Below the pieces are notes generated by a model, which worked only from the letters and a program-made list of their open reading frames with translations, was not told where the DNA came from and did not search any database. From Lolium rigidum (taxonomy: Eukaryota > Streptophyta > Magnoliopsida > Poales > Poaceae): a stretch of 64,000 nucleotides of DNA. Positions 46,869 to 58,904 of the stretch are shown here, piece after piece (position 1 is the stretch's first letter; each line of letters begins with the position of its first letter). The stretch covers positions 222,913,837-222,977,836 of the forward strand of contig NC_061514.1 in NCBI RefSeq assembly GCF_022539505.1, in the 5' to 3' direction. The position numbers and the translations under genes are program-made.

Positions 46869-48395
46869 TGATAACCCACAAGTATAGGGGATCGCAACGG
46901 TCTTCGAGGGAAGTAAAACCCAAATTTATTGATTCGACACAAGGGGGTAAAGAATACTTATAAGCCTTAACAAGCTGAGTTGTCAATTCGGTTGCACCGG
47001 AAAAGCACTAGCAACGGGGGTGATGTGAAAGTAGCGGTGATATGAGAGCAATAGTAACGAGTAACACGGCGAGCAATAATAGTAATATGAGAGCAATGGC
47101 ACCGAGAAAATAGTTGATACTACTTCCAATGACATGTAGAACGAGTATATGATGATGAGAGATGGACCGGGGTTCCCAGCTATCTACACTAGTGGTAACT
47201 CTCCAATAACAAGTGTTGGGTGAACAAATTACAGTTGGGCAATTGATAGGATTGAAATAGCATTAAGAAAGAACATCAAGATTATTAATCATGTAGGCAT
47301 GTTTTCCATATATAGTCATACGTGCTCGCAATGAGAAACTTGTACAACATCTTTTGTCCTACCGGCCGGTGGCAGCCGGGCCTCAAGGGAGTCTCTTGGA
47401 AATTAAGGTACTCCTTTTAATAGAGCACGGAGCAAAGCATTAACACTTGGTGAAAACATGTGATCCTCATACCTAAGCCTTCCCCTCCAGTTATCCCGAT
47501 TCGTTGTCACTGCGGGGCCTCGGGTTCCGGACATAGACACGTGCAAACAACTTGTAGATACAATCTAAGCAATAAGTATAGAGCTTAAATCTAAGATCAT
47601 GCCACTCGGGCCCTAGTGACAAGCATTAAACACAACAAGATTGCAGCAACAATAACTTCACAAACTTTATAGATAGACTAATCATAATGTAACAATCCAT
47701 CGGATCCCAATAAACACAACACCGATTACATCAGATAAATCTCAATCATGTAAGGCAGCTCATGAGATCATTGTATTGAAGTACATGGGAGAGATGATAC
47801 CAACTAGCTACAGCTAGAACCCGTAATCCATGGGGGAACTACTCACGGAGCATGATGGAGGCGGTGGCGTTGATGGAGATGGCTTCGGGGGCACTTCCCC
47901 GTCCCGACGGGTGCGGAACGAGAGACTTCGCCCCCGAAACGGAGTTTCGCGATGGTGGCGGCGCCCATGGAGTCTTTCTGGAGTTTCGTCAATTGGTATC
48001 GATGTTTTAGGTCAGGACGGCTTAAAGAGGCGAAGAGACGGAGTCGGAGGGGCCACGAGGCCTCCTCACACTAGGGGGGCGCCCCCCCTTTGGGCCGCGC
48101 CGCCACCACATGTGGGGCCCCCAGGGCACCCCTCTGGTCCCTCTCTGACTTTCTGGAAGCTTCCGGGAAAAATAAGGTTACGGCGTTGATTTCGTCCGAT
48201 TCCGAGAATATTGCCCGAACGGCCTTTACTGGAACCAAAAACAACACAAAACGAGAAGCGGCACTTCGGCATCTTGTTAATAGGTTAGTTCCGGAAAATG
48301 CATAAAAACATTATAAAGTGCAAGCAAAACATGTAAGTATTGTCATAAAACAAGCATGGAACATCAGAAATTATAGGTACGTTGGAGACGTATCA
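46869..48395 (-). repeat. 5' LTR of family B, copy 2
   Basis: 1527 bp; on the minus strand TGATACGTCTCCAACG to GTGGGTTATCA. It is the same length as, and close to, the 3' LTR at 23164-24690, but belongs to a separate insertion (different flanking bases). Confidence 0.9.
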
Positions 48396-49203
48396 ATACT
48401 GTAAAACCAGTGGCCTTTGCAGAGCGAAGGACTCGAGCATCTGTGGCCGAACCCTCCCAACCACAAGAGATGTATGTGACGTTAAGGTCGAAGTCACTAA
48501 TTATCATTACGTTGTGGCTGAGGGTTCCCTTTCTATTTGTGAATGGTGCAGCAAGGTGCGGTGATATGGAAATAGGCACGTGTGTTCCATCAATTGCCCC
48601 TATGCAATTCTACAAAGTAAGAAAGAAATGGTGATATAAGAAAGGATCTAGATTAAGGTAAGGAAGAAAGTTGGGGTTTCAAAATAAGAACCTCGAAGTA
48701 GGGGAAGAAACGGTCATCATTAGCTATTCTTGGATGAGGATGATCAATAATGGGAGGCTTCAGAAATCGCCTACTTAGGACAGGGATGATGTTGAAGAAC
48801 TCTCTTATGCACTTGTGGAAGGTACGATTACTTGTGTTGGAACTCCAATTGCGAGGTCTTCGAAAGAGGCATTGTGTGACAACATGTAGAGGAAAATAGC
48901 AAGTTTTTCTTCCACATTAATCCTTTTGTCCTTCAATAATTTTTCTCTTCTAAGATAGGATGCTAAGGATCTGAAAATGTGTGGCTCCATCCTATAGGCT
49001 ACCCGGCAATTCTTAACATGTCCGTCAAGGATTCCTTGAACACGTTGCATGCCATACAAGACAGAGCTATGCCGCTGCGTTCTCTCTACTTGCCCTCTTC
49101 TACTCCTTTTGTGATAGTGCGGTATTGGTAAAAGTAAGAACATGAACTCCTCGTCGTCTTCCTCTCTCCTCTTCCTAATAAGCTCTAGCCTTTGTGTATT
49201 CAT
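48396..49203 (-). pseudogene. PIF/Harbinger (HARBI1-like) DDE transposase, interrupted
   Basis: Minus strand, from the ATG at 49203 (MNTQRLELIRKRREED; a splice acceptor TTTTAG lies just upstream). NCRVAYRMEPHIFRSLASYL, INVEEKLAIFLYMLSHNAS and, after a frame break near 48845, SNRTFHKCIREFFNIIPVL form the helical N-terminal domain of HARBI1-type nucleases. An intron (48610-48691) precedes GAIDGTHVPISI, which carries the first catalytic Asp. RKGTLSHNVMIISDFDLN and SCGWEGSATDARVLRSA follow. The gene stops at GFTV, where the family B LTR is inserted. The rest of the catalytic domain, with the second Asp and the Glu, is absent from the window, including from the far side of the retrotransposon, so it was deleted. 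No activity is possible. Upstream exons could not be fixed. Confidence 0.87.
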
Positions 49204-50213
49204 TGCAGCACTAAAACAATAGCAATTAAAGGAGGACAATAAGAATACAAGAGCTAGATTGCATGGTTTCACATCAAGTACAGGCAGTAAATATGATTCA
49301 TACCAAAAGCTGGAGTTCTCACAAGTTCCCAAGATGGAGGTGGCTGATCCAATCCAACAATAGGCCAAGGTGCAGGTATCTATCAAAACAAGAAAAGGCT
49401 ACTTAATCAAAAGGATTGAATCATATATGAGCAAACTCCTACTCAAAGGCTCCCTTGCTGTGTATTTTAAACCTGAAATCTTTTTATTGAACTTCCTTCT
49501 CATATTATTTATGAGTTGTAACTACGAGACATCATCCTCAACACTACACATTTCTGTTTGCTTAGAAACGAAATTGGTACCAAGCGATGTTACGAGTAGA
49601 CAATAGCTAATGTATTAGATAAATGATACATCGTGTTGAGACAATATGGCTATGGATAGAGTACTTGGATACATACGGTACAGAAGAACAAGGAAAATTT
49701 TCAGTTACAGCAGCATACATCACCTAAGACTTGTAAATGGTACATTATCTAGAGACACCGAGACCCTTTTCTGGAATCATGACAGCGCCAAAGCCAGACT
49801 CCAAGGAGAAGTAAAACCATCCAGCAATCCGGAATGTTCTTTATTTTTGGAGCAGAGAATTGCTTTAGTGGACTAATGTAAAAAAATCTGTTTGCTTGTT
49901 GGTATTTATTCATGTAGGTAGATGAAAATCATCTGAAGTAAGCAACGCTATTCACTTCCATTTTAGTCTTGCTTCTAGTTATATGATGTCCGCAATGCTG
50001 CACATCGCTCCAGTAACAGCAAGTGTCTGTTTGTGACATTTGGTCAGAGAAGACTAAGGTACCGTGCTAGCATATCAATCTAGAAAATACTAAACAGCCT
50101 ATGGATAATTTTGTTAAATAGGAACATATGAAGACACCAGCAAGTTCACGCAAGCAGCAATCTGGTCAGGGAAGATCATGAATGAAACTCGAAAGCAACA
50201 GGCCACACACACA

Positions 50214-50660
50214 TCAACAGACGCAGTAATCCAGTGCCGGGCAGCAGACGCATCGACAAGCCACGAGCAGACGGTCGTCCTCGTACCGGTGCTGATGCCG
50301 GCCCGTGCGGGCTAGCCACCAGGTCGCAAATGTTGCCCTGCCCTGCTGCTCAAACGCCGCCCGCCCGCTGGTCCTGTTTGCCGTATCCCACAACTCCATC
50401 GAGGACGGCAGCGACACCGACGGCGAGCTCCCAGAGCTCCGTCGCGGGCGGCGCCGACACCAAGAAACCCTAGGGAGGAGGGGAAAAGGGGAGGAAGCGC
50501 GAGGACTCACCGCGGACCGATCCACCGGAGGAGGATCTCGTCGGCGCCGTCTTGATCTGCTAGTTTTTTCCCGCCGCCGTCGCCGTCGCCTTTCCCCGCC
50601 ACCGGTCGCCGCCATTGCGTAGCCTCCGTCGCTCCTCTCCCTTTCCACGATAGAATACAC
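50214..50660 (-). other. G+C-rich leader at the right end of the PIF element
   Basis: On the minus strand a G+C-rich block with ATG at about 50615 opens MAATGGGERRRRRRREKTS and reaches a GTGAGT donor after about 35 codons. This looks like the first exon or 5' untranslated region of the transposase transcript. The phase does not join cleanly to the exon at 49209, so it is not merged with it. Confidence 0.35.
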
Positions 50661-50851
50661 GGGGTCGACCTCGTGGTTCAGAAAACCGGAGGGTGTAGGT
50701 CACCGGGTCGGGAAGATCTGGGATGGGCCGGGATGTTACCGAAAAAAACCAAAGAAGTAAACAGGCTGTCCGATAACTTTCGGGATTCGGTTGTAGGCCG
50801 GTATTTTACCCTCCCAAACCCAAAAATACTAGACAAGTAAACAAGGCCTAA

Positions 50852-51128
50852 GAGCAAGTACAATAGAGTCCAGTCAGCTGACTATATGATATTAAATAAT
50901 ATATTTTAGATGAGTTGGAGGAGAGAGAAGAGGAGAAAGAATGGAGGTGAAGTTACTTATGCGATAGCGAGCTCTTGCACGTGCTCCTAGGCACCTTGTG
51001 AGAGTGAAAGGTGGGCCATATATTAGTAAAGTACTACATTCTTATAGCCAACTATTGTACATGTTAGCTATATAATGACTACAAATGATATGACATCTTG
51101 TTATAGCCAACGGTTGGCTATACTATTC
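50852..51128. mobile_element. Tourist-like MITE, right end degenerate
   Basis: It starts GAGCAAGTACAATAG directly after TAA and ends about TATAGCCAACGGTTGGCTATACTATT, the layout of a common grass MITE. The usual right terminus is not preserved and no right TAA is seen. The left TAA is shared with the right target duplication of the PIF element. Confidence 0.6.
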
Positions 51129-54100
51129 GAGTCCAGTGGATACGGTAGAGAAAAGGGAACATGCCAACCGACCTCCCCGTCCGCAAGTCAACCATTGCCT
51201 AGCCCGCCGCCGGACCTCGACTCGAGCGCCACCGGGCCTGACCCGCGCACTGCCGCTCCTCCTCCCACGCGCTGTTGCCCCTGACCCGCGCGCCGCCGCT
51301 CCTCTGCCGCATGTCGGCTTCTCCACGGCGCCGGCCCAAGCCCCGCCGTTGTCACCACCTACCTCGAGCGTCGCCTCTAATCAGCACCAGCGTGGGATCT
51401 TTCCCCAGCGGCCTGTGCGCCTCCCGATGACCATGGGAGGGCCCTACCTCCTCCCGCCTCCTTCCAGGACGAAGAAGCCGGCACAGGTCGTACCTACCGC
51501 CATGGCGGCCCATCTCAAGCTTCTCCCCCATTCACTGCCGCCCAGCTCCCTCCGCTGGCTAGAGCTCCACGCGCCTCTAGGGGGGGCGCCGCGGGCTGCC
51601 AGTCTCGCCGTATCACAGAATGCTTGAAGAAAGGCAAGTTTCACTTTCTTCTCACCTGGTTCCAGCGTTGCCGTCCTCCCTCCGGTTGCATCAACCTGGA
51701 TGGCTCGATGGGTCTCTGTCCGCGCAGTCTGTCTCCGACTCTCTTATTTCTCTGTTTCTCTCTGTTAGCACACAGCAATACTGTTTCCATTTTTCTTCTT
51801 TTTAATTAACAGCAAGGCAGTGCAGTTGTTTGGCGATGGGCAGTACATGTACTTATTGGCAATGGCATCTAGTTGCAGCGCGGAGCCGGCAAGAGGATGT
51901 GCGAGGCCGCTATGTCTGCTGAAAGCCTGAAACCGCCGCCTGCTGCTACAACATGGAGCAAAGCTGCTGTTGCTGCTACTTCGATTGGGTACTACTTGGA
52001 CGGGATGTCTTCTGATTTGCTTCTTCGAATCGATTCCGTGTTGCTGCAATGAATTTGTACGCACATGATAGCAGCCAAAAAAGGAGAGAAATACACTAGG
52101 ATACGCAGTCTACCTATTTTCTGTCAGCAGTGCGTCAGTTTGGTTGGTACGGACTACAGAGTACCATATAATGGCAAGGTAGGTAGGTTTTACTCCCCAC
52201 GAGCTATTCTGGCCAATTGCCTAGGTTTCACACACTACGTCGCGGGCCACTGGTGTGTGCCCCAATTCTCGAGCTCGTCCGCTGCAAGAACTGGAGAGAA
52301 GGAGCCCTTGGCTGCACGCGGCGTTGGACAAAGAAACCCCAGGTCAGACCATCTTGCACTCTAGAAATATGACGAATGCGTGGTTGGATGATTGAATCTC
52401 AACTTTGGTTGTGTATGCATCACAATGAAAGATGTTAGGGAGTTTAATTCGGCGGCAAGATAGAATATACACATGCAGGCAGTACATGATATTTGTATTC
52501 GTAAGTGCAACTGCTCATGCCAGAAGTACCATTTGTTTGGTGTCACGAAAAGTTCCTTGTTCCATTACAAAATCAATTAATTGCCAGCAGTGCACAATGC
52601 TGAACAGGCAATTACGCTGCTTCTATTTGGGAAGTATAACTCAGAAAATAAAACGAGGATGCATACGAGGTCAATTACTGTTTGAAAACTCAGTGAAGTG
52701 GGGTAATGTACCAAGCGATACACAACAATATTATCTTCCAGGAATGACAAACCGCGACGTCAGGACGTACACTTATTTGCGTGTGTTCCTATTTTGACTT
52801 CGAGTTTCACGATGACTAGCTGAACTGTGCACTTCCGCACCCACCCACGCACGCTAAGCTGTTGGTGTAGCTTTTTTAACAAACGCTCTGATATAGTCCT
52901 GTAGCTAGCTAAAACTATTATTTGCAAATGAATAGAGGAGTAGGCCATGGTTAAACGATATAACGAGATAGGACAAAAACATCTGACCCCGCGCCGCCGC
53001 TCCTATAGCCCGCGCACAGCCGCCCCTTTGGCCCGCGCCGCCGCCGCCCATGACCCGCGCGTGTCGGCTTCCACGCCGCTCCCCGCGAAAACCGAGCGCC
53101 CACGCCACCGGCCCAATCCCCGCCGGCGTCATGCGAGGAGGTTCTCCTCCATGGGAATCTCCGCGGCGGCCACCACACGCGCAGCCGTCGGCCTACCCCT
53201 GTGGCACCCGGCTCCGGCCACCGTCGGCTATGGCAAGGCGAGCTCGTGGATGAGGTCCTCCGATGACGCTTCCATTGACTTACTTTTTAATATTTCTCCG
53301 AAGTAAAAAATGTGCTGTCGTGTATAATAAGTGTACAAAGTGCGTGAAGAGCACTCGATCGACCCATCAAGTGAAATTGTCGTTCCTAAAAATGTTCTTT
53401 AGGAAGTGCAAGAAATTGGTATGGAGAAGTACAAGAACTTGCTACCAGGAAGTACATCTCTCGCCGCTCGTATACCTCAGAGAGATTAAAAGTGAATCCT
53501 CGAAGTATGTATACTCTTAACAGCGCAAAGTACATTATAATTCTTGTGTCAAATGCACCAGATTATTACTTTTACCAAATAGTCACCTCCTAGAAGTTTA
53601 GTGCATAAAGTCGCTGAAATTCATTTCAAACGCCGAGGATTGATAATTGGTGATTTGATTAAAGCAATTCACTTGCCGCATCCATCGTCTTCACATTTCT
53701 ATACAGAAAAATCATTCGGTCATTAAAAAAATATGTGGATAAATTGAGAAACAAAAATAGGAAGTACACCCATTCGACAAGAGTTGTACACCCACTTAAG
53801 ATAAGAAGCACAAAGAAAACCAACAAAAAATGAAAAAGAAACAAAATAATCCCGTCATTCGCAGGGAAGTTCCAATACATGATGATGTTTCCTTCTGCCG
53901 CCGGCGAGGATCTTAGCATCGTGATGCTTCCTCTCCACATCTCCGTTCCATTCTCTGCTGAACATGCGCAGTCCACTAGTTCATTTGCTAAAAGTACAGA
54001 TCCTGTGATTCTATATTTCTTTGTTACCGCTCCTGGAAGCAAGATGACCATCGACATCGCCACTACATGATAGCACAATACTGAGCAATTGCCGCCACGA

Positions 54101-54471
54101 ATAATGCATGCACAACTGCGGTGAATCTCTTTACTTATGTGGTTGAAATTGATATATTGTAGCTGGCTTCGGATGCATTAACAATGAACCTGTAAAGATG
54201 TAAAGATGAGAGAGAATACGTGGTGATGGTCAAAGGATAAGACCAGGATATGTGGAGTAAAAAAGAAACAACCTTTAGTGCGGAAAAGCATCACTGATTT
54301 TTGTATCCAAACGCACACGGTGCCATGTACATATGGAGTAGTACCTCTGATGCATGTGGTACCTTGGAGCAGGAAGTCTACTCGATTTTTTCTTTGCATG
54401 TGAACTTTGAATTGCCGAGAAACAAAAATTCATCAAATGTAAAATCTAACAAGTACATGTGGAAAAGGGGT
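51129..54471. other. Left body of the inferred host transposon; no intact gene
   Basis: Two related G+C-rich blocks (about 51160-51620 and 52985-53260) share CCGCGCCGCCGCTCCT and TGTCGGCTTC and may be diverged duplicates of a captured exon. The 163-codon frame at 51136-51627 is Pro/Ala-rich and unrecognised. From about 53310 AAGTACA/AAGTGCA units begin. One full unit of the array seen after 56.2 kb lies at about 53757-53880, so this DNA continues across the CACTA at 54472. Confidence 0.45.
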
Positions 54472-56188
54472 CACTACTAGAAAACAGCTTATTAGTGGCG
54501 CACTGGTTTTGGCTATCAGTGACGCACTAGTGTGCGCCACTAATATCACGCCACTGCTAACTATTAGCAGTGGCGCACTACCTCATGCGCCATTAGTAAA
54601 AACATGCAGCAGTGGCGCACTGCTCAATGCGCCATAACTAGAGTTTACATGCGCCACTCCTAGCCCGTAGTAGAAAAGAAAACTAAGAGAGAGTGCGCCA
54701 TAGCTAGCATTTATGGTGCGCCACACCTTCCTGGAGTATAAAATAAAGAAAAGGGTTAGGTGCGCCAGTACTTTGCATTCTCGTGCGCCATTGTTAACCA
54801 TCCTAGGAAACAAAAAAAAAATTATACAGGCCGGGTCATCCTTGTAATAACAATAATTTACACTAATTAATTTACTCATAGAGCAGTTACAATAAAATTA
54901 TAACAAAAATTTACAAACACACAGAGCAGGTACAATAAAATTACAAAGAAAATTTACAGACAACACCCTAAAAATAAAAATAAAAAGCAATCAAGTCCTA
55001 GTCTACTGCCACCGCCTGCTGCCCGTCGACGTCGAAGCGCGGCGAGGCTGAGCGATGCGGCCGCCGACGTCAGGAGCACGGGCCGGCGCGTCGCGCGCCC
55101 GCAGCCTCGACCGAGGCTATCGTCGCCCGAGCCGCCACCGCCTGCCGCCGTCGACGTCGAGGCGCGGGGCGGCCCCGCCTGGTCCGCCCGAGCCCGGCGA
55201 GGGTGAGAGACGCGGCTGTCGACGTCTAGAGCACGGGCCGGCGCGCCGCGGCCACTCGCCTGCTGCACGTCGACGTTGAGGCGCGGGGCGGCCCCGCCTG
55301 GTGCGCCCGAGTCCGGCGAGGCTGAGCGACGCCGTCGCAGACGTCAGGAGCACGGGCCGGCGCGCCGCGGCCGAGTAGCGCGCCCGCGGACCAAGCTCGG
55401 CCAGGCTGCGGAGATGCTGCGGTTGCCCACCGGATGGCGCGCGGGGAGGGAGTAGGGGAGCGGCGGGGGAGGGAGTAGGAGATGTCTGCGGTCGTCGCTC
55501 CCGTCCATGGCGTGGGGAAAGGTGGGTCGCGACGCAGGGATGCGTGTGGGGCGAGAGGGAAGTGCGGGGATGCTGCAGCTTGTTTACTTGTTTTGTGTTT
55601 CTCCGGATGGGCGAGAGGGATCGGCTGGGTGGAGAGGCGGATCGAGATTGCGATCCGTGGGTAGAAAAATTAGTGTTTGTCCAAGCATTTGATACCAAGC
55701 GTGGGTACAGAGATCTGATTGGTCCAATATATTACGGAGTACTTTTGAGAGTTAAGGAGAGTGGCGCCATCGTAGTTTCACTCGAGGAGACATGGCTTTG
55801 GTTGAATTATTGGAGAGAGAAGCGCGCTGTCCGTACCCCACTCCATACATAGTTGTGGCGCACCACAAATACTGGTAATGTTCCTATCTATAATAGATCA
55901 GATCTACCCCTCCGTCAAGCTTACCAGTGGAGCACCTCTTCTTGGTGCGCCACTGCTATGTGAGATAGCAGTGGCGCACCAAGAAGAGGTGCGCCACTGG
56001 TAAGCTTTGGGGAGGGGGTGGGCTCTGGCAGATCCTTAGTAGTGGCGCACTGCTCACTAGGTGCGCCACTGCTAAAATGCTACCAGTGGAGCACCACTTT
56101 TTGGTGCGCCACTGTTATAGTAGTGGCGCACCTGTGTAGTGGTGCGCCACTACTAGCAATCTTACGGCTAGGCTTTTTTCTAGTAGTG
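54472..56188. mobile_element. Complete non-autonomous CACTA transposon (1717 bp)
   Basis: It starts CACTACTAGAAAACAGC and ends CTTTTTTCTAGTAGTG, with GGT on both sides (54469-54471 and 56189-56191) as the 3-bp target duplication. Both ends carry GTGGCGCAC / GTGCGCCAC subterminal repeats in both orientations. The core is G+C-rich with three tandem units and no transposase. Its last ~50 bases (GCAATCTTACGGCTAGGC) match the fragment ending at 2931, so the two belong to one family. Confidence 0.93.
55025..55390. repeat. G+C-rich tandem triplication inside the CACTA
   Basis: Units starting near 55025, 55149 and 55267 share GTCGACGTYGARGCGCGG, then GGCGAG and GAGCACGGGCCGGCGCG; the first unit lacks an internal segment. 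Open frames cover it on both strands (for example 55117-55698) because the G+C content is high; none looks like a protein. Confidence 0.75.
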
Positions 56189-56191
56189 GGT

Positions 56192-57260
56192 AAACGGTAG
56201 TACACTCGTTTCGCACGACGGTACAGTTTTCCTTGATGCTAAGAAGTACAACCATTCGGCACGAGCAGTACACCCACTTCATATTGGAAGTACAAAAAAC
56301 CGACAAAAAATAAATGGAGAAAAAACCAAATAATGCAATCATCAACGAGGAAGTTAAAATACTGGATGGTGAGAAGTAAAATCATTCGACGCGAGCAGTA
56401 CAACCACTTATTATAGGAAGTACAAGAAAACTAACAAAATCCAATTGTAAAGAAAAACAAAATAATCCCGGAGTACAATTAGTTATTATAGGAAGTAGAA
56501 GAAAACCGGAAAAAAACAAATGTAGAAAAAATCCTCTTATCCGCGAGTAAGTTCAAATACTTGTCGATAATAAGTACAACCATTCGACACGAGCAGTACA
56601 CCGGTTAATAAAGGAAGTACAAGAAAACCAACAAAATCCAAATGTGGAAAAAAACAAAATAATCCCGTCATCCACGAGGAAGTTCAAATATTTGGCGGTG
56701 AGAAGTACAACCATTCGACACTATCAGTACAACCACTTAATATAGTAAGCACAAGAAAACCGACAAAAACCAAATGAAGAAAAAACAAAATAATCTCGTC
56801 ACCCGTGAGAAATTTCAAATACTTGACCATGAGAAGTACAACCATTCGACACGAGCAGTACAAACACTTATTATAGGAAGTACAAGGAAACCGACAAAAA
56901 TCCAAATGTAGAAAAACAAAATAGTCCCAGCATCTGCGAGTAAGTTCAAGTACTTGACAATGAGAAGTACAACCGTTCGACACGAGCATTACAAGAACCT
57001 ATTATAGAAAAGTACACGAAAATCGACAAAATCCAAATCTAAAAAAACAAAATAATCGCATCACCCAAGATGAAATTCAAATAGTTGACGAAGAGAAGTA
57101 CAACCATTCGACACCAGCAGTACACACACTTAATATAGAAAGTACAAGAAACTGACAAAATCCAAATGTAGAAAAAACAAAATAATCCCGTCATCTGTGA
57201 GGAAGTACAAGGAGTTATTACGAGAAGTACAAGCGGAGACTATAGGAAGTACAAGCAATA
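56192..57260 (+). repeat. Tandem array of ~120-130-bp AAGTACA units
   Basis: At least eight units of GAAGTACAACCATTCGACAC, then AGCAGTACA, then ATAGGAAGTACAAGAAAA and CCGACAAAATCCAAATG, starting near 56245, 56367, 56572, 56702, 56832, 56960 and 57094. Each is closed by a variant of AATAATCCCGTCATC. Further units are at 53757, 58552 and 58673. The arrangement is head to tail. It looks like the subterminal repeat region of a large DNA transposon. Confidence 0.85.
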
Positions 57261-57299
57261 ATTACAGGAACTGCAAATTGTACAAAGAAAATACTCAAG

Positions 57300-58510
57300 C
57301 AATAATTACAGGAAGTGAAGAAACTCTTAAATAGAGGCTAGGGAAAATCTAAAATTATCATTCTCAAACACATGTTTAATTATTGTAAAACACACTAGTA
57401 TCAAAACATTTCCGGAAGTACAACCACGAAGGCCAAGAAGTACAAGGACATGTCACGAGAAGTTCAGATGTGCGTGGTTGTGCTGAGCATTTTGTGTGGA
57501 CGTGGACTTCAAACGGACACTGTACAAGAAAATTATAGCTATTTTACTGAACACTTTCATAAAACCGCACTGAGAAGTACAACCGCATTGCCCGGTAATA
57601 ACAAGGTCTTGTCGAGGGAAGTTCAGTGCTCTGTTTTTACGGGGCGGAAATCTATTGTGCAAATCTCATCGATTTGATCACCGACCACTTCAATTATTGT
57701 CACCAAAAGCTTTATATGATAGATTATATGTCTAATTTCATTGCCTACAACATTTCACAACAAATAAATGGATCTAATCCATCAAATTCAAGTCGTTATC
57801 TCGCAAATTATACCAGAAACATGATTTCAAAACTTCTAAAATTAGTTTTAAACTGTTTAGATTTGGAAAAAATGGTACATATGAAAAAGATGCGCATTTT
57901 TTACACCTTTCCAACCGTATATCATTTCCATTGTTTAAATATTCCACATGAAAATCGTGGGAAAAATCATTCGGTGCCCGTCACATAAAATGGGCGGGCA
58001 GTAATTCAAGTTATTCTCTTAAACTGCAAGGAACTAGAGAAAACAATTAGAATAAGAAAGTTGTGCATAGTCCATAGCTTTCCAACTCTATATTTCTTGC
58101 ATCATTCCGACAAACGGTTGAAATAAATCATCCAAATTACTCTCTGCTTGTTTTTGAGTACGTCCGAATTTCGGTATTTTCAAAATTATTCAAAAACTGT
58201 GAGGATTTTTAAAAAACTTAAAACATGAAAAACTTGAGCAATTTCATTATCTATTCAACGGTTTATCGTTTGCACAATTTCGACAAGCGATTCGAAAATC
58301 AAATGAAAAGTTCGTCTTATGGCCATAAAGAAGTGTTTTCATATTTTTAAAATTAAATTTAGACGGTGTAAAATGTGGGAAAAGTGTGAACATGAAAAGT
58401 TGAGGTTTTTCATTGTATATCCAACGGTATATCATTTTCACAATTCTGCGAAATGGTGGAGAAACTCGAAGTTTTATTAGTAGCTTTGAAGAAACGGGAA
58501 GTTCAAGTAA
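57300..58510 (+). repeat. 1.2-kb duplicated block, copy 1
   Basis: It contains AAATAGAGGCTAGGGAAAATC, the sequence around GGGCGGGCAGTAATTCAAG and four ~170-base units, each with a variant of CCAACGGTATATCATTTGCA (about 57910, 58080, 58250 and 58420). A second copy lies about 1.6 kb to the right. The frame at 57626-57988 has its homologue at 59254-59568 and is repeat-derived. Confidence 0.85.
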
Positions 58511-58904
58511 GTTCCGACATAAAGGTCAATCCTGTTATCCGGGAAGTTCAACCGTTCGACATGAGCAGTACAAGCATCTATTATAGAAAGTACAAGAAAA
58601 CCGACAAAATCCAAATGTAAAAAATGAAATAATCCCATCACCCAAGAGGAAATTCAAATAGTTGACGGAAAGAAGTACAACCATTCGACAACACCAGTAC
58701 ACACACTTAATATCGGAAGTACAAAAAACTGACATAATTCAAATGTTGGAAAAAAATTCATCATCCGTGAGAAAGTACAAGGAGTTATTCCGCGAAGTAC
58801 ATGCAGTGTCTACAGGAAGTACAACCAGTAATTATAGGAACTGCAAATTGTAGAAAGAAAATAGTCACACATAAGTTCACATATCAATGTTGGGAAGTTC
58901 AAAT

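Larger units (their letters stand above)
43012..48395 (-). mobile_element. Family B retrotransposon, copy 2, 3'-truncated
   Basis: The orientation is leftward: 5' LTR 46869-48395, then a diverged primer site (GGTGCCGTTGCCGGG), A-rich short repeats (AAACTAGACAAAAGTAAACT-type, 46640-46790), the unknown ORF 45233-46147, the family hairpin at 44527 and more interior down to 43012. There homology to copy 1 (which continues from about 22925) stops abruptly. The last part of the interior and the whole 3' LTR are lost. It was inserted in the transposase gene of the PIF element; the bases next to the 5' LTR are ATACT. Confidence 0.85.
39504..50848 (-). mobile_element. PIF/Harbinger transposon with nested retrotransposon
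   Basis: Terminal inverted repeats GGCCTTGTTTACT (39504) and AGTAAACAAGGCC (ending 50848), with GTATTT conserved just inside, are flanked by TAA at 39501-39503 and 50849-50851. Both genes of this superfamily are present on the minus strand: a Myb/SANT-type ORF1 (41414-42799) and a DDE transposase (48396-49203). A family B retrotransposon (43012-48395) broke the transposase; without it the element is about 6 kb. The region 39504-41400 (downstream of ORF1) and 49210-50200 (upstream of the transposase) has no recognised gene. The element can no longer move itself but could be moved by a related transposase. Confidence 0.9.

Noticed and set aside
55117..55698. A 193-codon minus-strand frame in the CACTA core
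   Set aside because: It runs through the G+C-rich tandem units, is low in complexity, and changes reading with every indel between units.
56192..57260. CRISPR-like array
   Set aside because: The units are 120-130 bases, imperfect and contiguous with no unique spacers, in a plant nuclear context. They are ordinary tandem repeats.
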